Source: Methylococcaceae bacterium (lineage in GTDB: Bacteria; Pseudomonadota; Gammaproteobacteria; Methylococcales; Methylomonadaceae). Taken from it: 10,634 bases of DNA. The position numbers and the translations under genes are program-made. Below, piece after piece: positions 6,783 to 10,634 of the stretch. The first letter of the stretch is position 1. Each line of letters starts with the position of its first letter. Location: NCBI GenBank assembly GCA_947506075.1, contig CANNNN010000065.1:1-10634 (forward strand), written 5' to 3'. The notes under the pieces are model-generated. The model was not told the DNA's origin, made no database searches, and saw only the letters and a list, made by a program, of their open reading frames with translations.

Positions 6783-6810
6783 ATTATACTGCCAATACGT
6801 TAGACTTCAA
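6783..6810 (-). promoter_or_regulatory. Sigma-70-like promoter of the small lipoprotein gene
   Basis: On the minus strand TTGAAG (6810 down to 6805) and a consensus TATAAT (6788 down to 6783) are separated by 16 bases. Transcription would begin near 6776, leaving a leader of about 27 bases before the ATG at 6749. This is the best promoter match in the window. Confidence 0.6.
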
Positions 6811-6888
6811 AAAACAACCCAGGGCCCATATGGCTCCAGTCCAATATGTATGGAGTAAGTTACCGAACAGTAATTAACCCATTTGCGA

Positions 6889-6894
6889 TATAAT
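6889..6894 (+). promoter_or_regulatory. Candidate -10 box of mfd
   Basis: A perfect TATAAT lies 40 bases before the mfd ATG, giving a leader of about 34 bases. No convincing -35 box stands 16–18 bases upstream (the hexamers there are GAACAG, AACAGT and ACAGTA), so the promoter may be weak or need an activator. Confidence 0.35.
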
Positions 6895-6934
6895 TAAATC
6901 TTTAGATTAATCTCGCTGTAATAGCTCATTTGAA

Positions 6935-9900
6935 ATGGCTAAATATCAAACCCTGATTTTCTCCCCAAAAATTCCGCAAAATCAAGACCAAACGCTGATC
7001 TGGACAGGTTTAACTGGCTGCGGTGATTCGCTGGCCTTGGCTTCTGCGATTAAAAACGAAAGCCGTCTGATTGTTATTGTTACGCCGGATAATCAGACCG
7101 CCTTGCGCCTGGAGCATGAGTTAGCGTTCTTTTTGCAGAATGAATATCCTATTTTGCATTTCCCAGATTGGGAAACCTTACCTTATGATGTTTTTTCTCC
7201 GCTGCCGGAAATTATCTCTGAGCGGCTAAAAACCCTGGCTTTGTTGCCCCAAGTAAAACGCGGCGCACTGGTGGTATCGGTGACGACCTTAATGCACCGG
7301 TTGGCGCCACGAGAGCATGTGTTGGCCAACAGTTTTGCAGTTAAGGTCGGCGAACATTTCGATTTGGAGCTCAACCGGATCAAGCTCGAAAGCGTAGGTT
7401 ATCATTGTGTGTCGCAAGTCTACCAACACGGTGAATTTGCGGTCAGGGGTTCGATAGTCGATTTGTTTCCAATGGGCAGCAAAGTGCCATTTCGCATTGA
7501 ATTATTCGATGATGAGATTGAATCGATACGTACCTTCGACCCGGAAACACAGCGTTCACTGGATAAGACCGATAAGATTCAGTTATTCCCTGCTAGGGAG
7601 TTTCCGCTGACCGATGATTCGATCAAGCATTTTCGCCAGGCTTTTAGGGAGGTTTTCCCGGAAACTTCACCTAAAAATCATTTCTATCTGGACGTCAGTA
7701 AAGGCATTACGCCCGGGGGTATCGAATATTATTTGCCACTGTTTGTAGAGCAGATGGCGTCCTTGTTCGATTACCTGCCAACATCGGCGATTTTGGTGAT
7801 GGCGGATAGTTTTGCTGGCTCTTCATGCGCTTTTTATGCCGAAGCCGAAGACAGGTTTCAACAAAGAAAATATGATGTGGATCGGCCGTTATTGAAGCCT
7901 GAGCTGTTGTTTTTATCAGCCGATGAGCTGGCGCAAAGATGTTCTGAGTTTGCCCGTATTACACTCGGCGGAGATCAGGCCGATGCCGATAACATTGTGT
8001 TTAATTGTCAGTCGTTGCCGAATCTAACTATCGATGCCAAACAAGAGCTGCCGGCTCAGGCCTTGCAGCAATTTGTAAGTGGTTTTGATGGCAAGATTTT
8101 ATTTGTCGCGGAATCGGCGGGGCGCAGGGAAGCCCTGATAGATAAGTTAAGACACTACAAAATATCAGTAAAACCAGTAGAAAACTGGGATAAATTTCTA
8201 CAGTCCGAACTCTCGCCGTCTATTCTGGTTGCGCCTATGGATCATGGCTTGCATCTGGAAAATCCAAGCTTGGTGATCATCACCGAAAACCTGCTGTCCG
8301 GAGAAAAAGTCCAGCAGCGGCGCAGACGAGGCAAGTCTGCGGCCAGTCAGCTGGAAAATATCGTCAACAACCTGAATGAATTGACGATAGGGTCGCCGGT
8401 CGTGCATCAGGAGCATGGCGTTGGGCGCTACTTAGGCTTGCAGACGCTCGAGATTGGTGGCATCGCAGCGGAATTTCTGACCTTGGAATACGCCAATAGC
8501 GACAAACTGTATGTGCCGGTTTCATCCTTGCATGTGATCGGTCGTTATACCGGCATGAGTCCTGAAAATGCGCCCTTGCATAAACTGGGCGGCGACCAGT
8601 GGGGCAAGGTCAAGCAAAAAGCGATCAAGCGCATACGGGACGTTGCCGCAGAATTATTGGAGATTCATGCCAAACGAGCGGTCAAGCAAGGCCATGCGTT
8701 TGAGGTTGAGAATATCGAGTATGCGGCTTTTGCCGAAGCCTTCCCTTTCGAAGAAACGCCGGATCAACAGACTGCGATCGAAACAATACTGGAAGATATG
8801 GCGAGTCCTCATCCGATGGATCGTGTTATTTGCGGCGATGTCGGTTTCGGTAAAACCGAAGTGTCGATGCGGGCCGCCTTTATTGCTGTGCAAAACGGCA
8901 AGCAGGTGGCTATCCTGGTGCCGACCACCTTGCTGGCCCAACAGCATTATCAGAATTTCCGCGACCGCTTTGCCGACTGGCCGGTGCGTGTCGAAGTGTT
9001 GTCGCGCTTTGTCAGTCCCAAACAGCAAAAAGAGATTACCGAAGAACTGGCGCAAGGCAAGGTCGACATAGTCATCGGTACGCATAAGTTATTGTCGAAA
9101 GAGATCAAATATAAAGCGCTGGGACTTGTGGTGATCGATGAGGAACACCGCTTTGGCGTGACCCAAAAAGAACACTTCAAAAAACTGCGCAACGAACTGG
9201 ATATGCTGACGCTGACCGCAACGCCAATTCCGCGAACACTGAATATGGCGATGTCGGGCTTGCGGGATATTTCGATAATTGCGAGTCCCCCTCCAAATCG
9301 TCACGCGATCAAGACTTTCATCAGCGAATGGATAGACGCGCAGATCAGGGAAGCCTGTTTGCGCGAAATCAAACGCGGCGGCCAGGTGTTCTTTCTGCAT
9401 AATGATGTCAAATCCATGGAGAAAATGGCTAGGGATTTGCAAACCCTGGTGCCTGAAGCGCGGATAGAAATTGCCCACGGCCAAATGCCGGAGCGCGAAC
9501 TGGAACGGATCATGCTGGATTTTTATCATCAGCGCTTTAATCTGTTGTTGTGTTCGACGATTATAGAAAGCGGCATCGACATACCCAGCGCCAATACCAT
9601 CATCATCAATCGCGCCGACAAACTGGGTCTGGCGCAGCTGCATCAATTGCGCGGTCGGGTGGGGCGATCGCATCACCGTGCTTACGCCTATTTTGTCGTA
9701 CCGCCCAAAACGCTGATGAGCAAAGATGCTATTAAGCGGCTGGAAGCGGTCGAAGCTTCCGGCGATCTGGGCGCGGGCTTCATGCTGTCGTCGCATGATA
9801 TGGAGATACGCGGTGCAGGTGAATTGCTCGGCGATGATCAAAGCGGTCAGATTCAGGAAATCGGTTTTACCCTGTATACCGAATTGCTGGAGCGTGCGGT

Positions 9901-10399
9901 TAGCGCGTTAAAGTCCGGAAAACAGCCTGAACTCGATGCGCCGATGGACAGAGGACCGGAAGTCGACCTGCAAACCTCGGCGCTGATTCCGGAAGATTAT
10001 CTGCCGGACATTCATGGCCGCTTGGTGTTGTATAAGCGCATTTCTAATACCGAAACTAAAGAAGAGTTACGCGAATTACAGGTGGAAATGATCGACAGAT
10101 TCGGCTTGTTGCCGGAACCGGTAAAAACCCTGTTTAGCGTCACCGAGTTAAAGCAGCAGGCCGAAAAGCTGGGTATCAAAAAAATTGAAGCCAATACCGG
10201 TGGGGGGCGGATTATCTTTTCAGCGACACCCAATATTAATGCCGATCAGCTGATTTCATTAATACAAACCCAGGCTCAGGTGTATAAGTTTGATGGCGGG
10301 GATAAGTTACGGTTTATCAAGCCGTTTGAGACGAGCGGGCAGAAGTTGGATTTTATAACCGAGTTACTGGATAAATTGACCTTGAAACCGGTTGTGTAG
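6935..10399 (+). CDS. mfd: Mfd transcription-repair coupling factor
   Basis: An ATP-dependent DNA translocase, 1154 aa, close to the 1148 aa of the E. coli protein. It pushes RNA polymerase stalled at a lesion off the template and recruits UvrA for nucleotide excision repair. The N-terminal third is the UvrB-like region that contacts UvrA. The RNA-polymerase-interacting domain begins near residue 489 (VVHQEHGVGRYLG) and runs to about 555. The RecG-like motor follows: Walker A GDVGFGKTE at 634–642, DEEH at 735–738, TATPIPRTLNMAMSGLRD for motif III, and HQLRGRVGRSHHR for motif VI. The C-terminal autoinhibitory domain starts near residue 1000. The frame is uninterrupted and motifs intact. The ATG at 6935 gives the normal N-terminus, although the Shine-Dalgarno is weak. 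It is divergent from the small lipoprotein gene and has no sign of transfer. Confidence 0.98.
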   Translation: MAKYQTLIFSPKIPQNQDQTLIWTGLTGCGDSLALASAIKNESRLIVIVTPDNQTALRLEHELAFFLQNEYPILHFPDWETLPYDVFSPLPEIISERLKTLALLPQVKRGALVVSVTTLMHRLAPREHVLANSFAVKVGEHFDLELNRIKLESVGYHCVSQVYQHGEFAVRGSIVDLFPMGSKVPFRIELFDDEIESIRTFDPETQRSLDKTDKIQLFPAREFPLTDDSIKHFRQAFREVFPETSPKNHFYLDVSKGITPGGIEYYLPLFVEQMASLFDYLPTSAILVMADSFAGSSCAFYAEAEDRFQQRKYDVDRPLLKPELLFLSADELAQRCSEFARITLGGDQADADNIVFNCQSLPNLTIDAKQELPAQALQQFVSGFDGKILFVAESAGRREALIDKLRHYKISVKPVENWDKFLQSELSPSILVAPMDHGLHLENPSLVIITENLLSGEKVQQRRRRGKSAASQLENIVNNLNELTIGSPVVHQEHGVGRYLGLQTLEIGGIAAEFLTLEYANSDKLYVPVSSLHVIGRYTGMSPENAPLHKLGGDQWGKVKQKAIKRIRDVAAELLEIHAKRAVKQGHAFEVENIEYAAFAEAFPFEETPDQQTAIETILEDMASPHPMDRVICGDVGFGKTEVSMRAAFIAVQNGKQVAILVPTTLLAQQHYQNFRDRFADWPVRVEVLSRFVSPKQQKEITEELAQGKVDIVIGTHKLLSKEIKYKALGLVVIDEEHRFGVTQKEHFKKLRNELDMLTLTATPIPRTLNMAMSGLRDISIIASPPPNRHAIKTFISEWIDAQIREACLREIKRGGQVFFLHNDVKSMEKMARDLQTLVPEARIEIAHGQMPERELERIMLDFYHQRFNLLLCSTIIESGIDIPSANTIIINRADKLGLAQLHQLRGRVGRSHHRAYAYFVVPPKTLMSKDAIKRLEAVEASGDLGAGFMLSSHDMEIRGAGELLGDDQSGQIQEIGFTLYTELLERAVSALKSGKQPELDAPMDRGPEVDLQTSALIPEDYLPDIHGRLVLYKRISNTETKEELRELQVEMIDRFGLLPEPVKTLFSVTELKQQAEKLGIKKIEANTGGGRIIFSATPNINADQLISLIQTQAQVYKFDGGDKLRFIKPFETSGQKLDFITELLDKLTLKPVV

Positions 10400-10551
10400 G
10401 GTGCGCAGTGTTTATGAATGCCCTGTATCTATCGGACTGGCTCAAGTGTTAATTCAGACGTCACCGATCTTTCAATGAATTAAATAGTAACCGTTCACCT
10501 ACCATTTAAATATTTTCACAAAAAAATCATAAAATAATAGACAATAGCCGC
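10400..10551. other. Intergenic region after mfd; possible IS66-like end
   Basis: These 152 bases carry no supported gene. No stem-loop with a T-run is visible directly after mfd. GTAACCGTTCACCT at 10487–10500 resembles the GTAA-starting terminal repeats of some IS66-family elements and stands 51 bases before an ORF start. From about 10500 the sequence becomes strongly AT-rich. The matching far end of any element is outside the window, so this stays a suggestion. Confidence 0.2.
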
Positions 10552-10634
10552 ATGATTTTTGACTTCACTACTCCAGCACCTAAACCTCATGATCTTGAAA
10601 GTGCATATTTGCTTATTGCCGCGTTATGGATTAG
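10552..10634 (+). CDS. N-terminal part of an unidentified ORF (runs off the window)
   Basis: An ATG at 10552 opens 27 codons to the window edge, beginning MIFDFTTPAPKPHDLESAYL and then a Leu/Ala/Trp-rich stretch. No Shine-Dalgarno is evident. The hydrophobic pattern after the Pro-rich start faintly recalls the N-terminus of IS66-type transposases, but the piece is too short to decide. It would be the first gene of an inserted element if the terminal repeat noted at 10487–10500 is real. Confidence 0.35.
   Translation, partial: MIFDFTTPAPKPHDLESAYLLIAALWI

Noticed and set aside
8568..9071. Plus-strand ORF of 167 codons inside mfd
   Set aside because: It is a frame-shifted shadow of mfd with Arg/Cys-rich, low-quality translation.
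9089..9841. Minus-strand ORF of 250 codons inside mfd
   Set aside because: It is antisense to the conserved motor domains of mfd and its translation resembles no protein family.

Overview
This window looks like a piece of a gammaproteobacterial chromosome. The strongest taxonomic evidence is a full-length Mfd (1154 aa) close in layout to the E. coli protein, an HMA–SafE–cupredoxin protein and a small outer-membrane-type lipoprotein. GC is moderate. A methanotroph-like or related environmental gammaproteobacterium would fit, but that is an impression and not demonstrated.

Region 1 (about 112–4707, minus strand) is a compact six-gene arsenic detoxification operon, in transcription order arsR, arsC, arsD, arsA, arsI and acr3, with gaps of only 18–56 bases. 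ArsR is the As(III)-responsive repressor. ArsC reduces arsenate to arsenite. ArsD passes arsenite to the ATPase ArsA, which energises the membrane carrier Acr3. ArsI is a glyoxalase-fold C–As lyase that should turn trivalent methyl- or aryl-arsenicals into arsenite for the same export route. The catalytic or metalloid-binding cysteines of every member are visible. Neither arsM nor arsH is present in the window.

Region 2 (4708–4825) is a 118-base divergent intergenic region. It holds a candidate ArsR operator (imperfect dyad 4711–4732) overlapping a candidate arsR promoter whose predicted transcript starts at the ATG itself (leaderless). On the other side, in the plus direction, lies a 541-residue fusion of an N-terminal heavy-metal-binding domain, a SafE/DsbD_2-type membrane domain and a C-terminal cupredoxin-like domain with Cys/Met ligands. 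Its metal is unknown. Its position suggests it might share regulation with the ars operon.

Region 3 (6522–6934) carries a tiny minus-strand lipoprotein whose mature part is a perfect seven-residue repeat (seven glycines spaced exactly seven apart), with a good sigma-70-type promoter, divergent from mfd.

Region 4 (6935–10399) is mfd, the transcription-repair coupling factor, which looks intact. After it come 152 non-coding bases and the first 27 codons of an unidentified ORF running off the window; a possible IS66-like end is noted with low confidence. At the left edge, 1–60 is probably the tail of a plus-strand ORF convergent with acr3.
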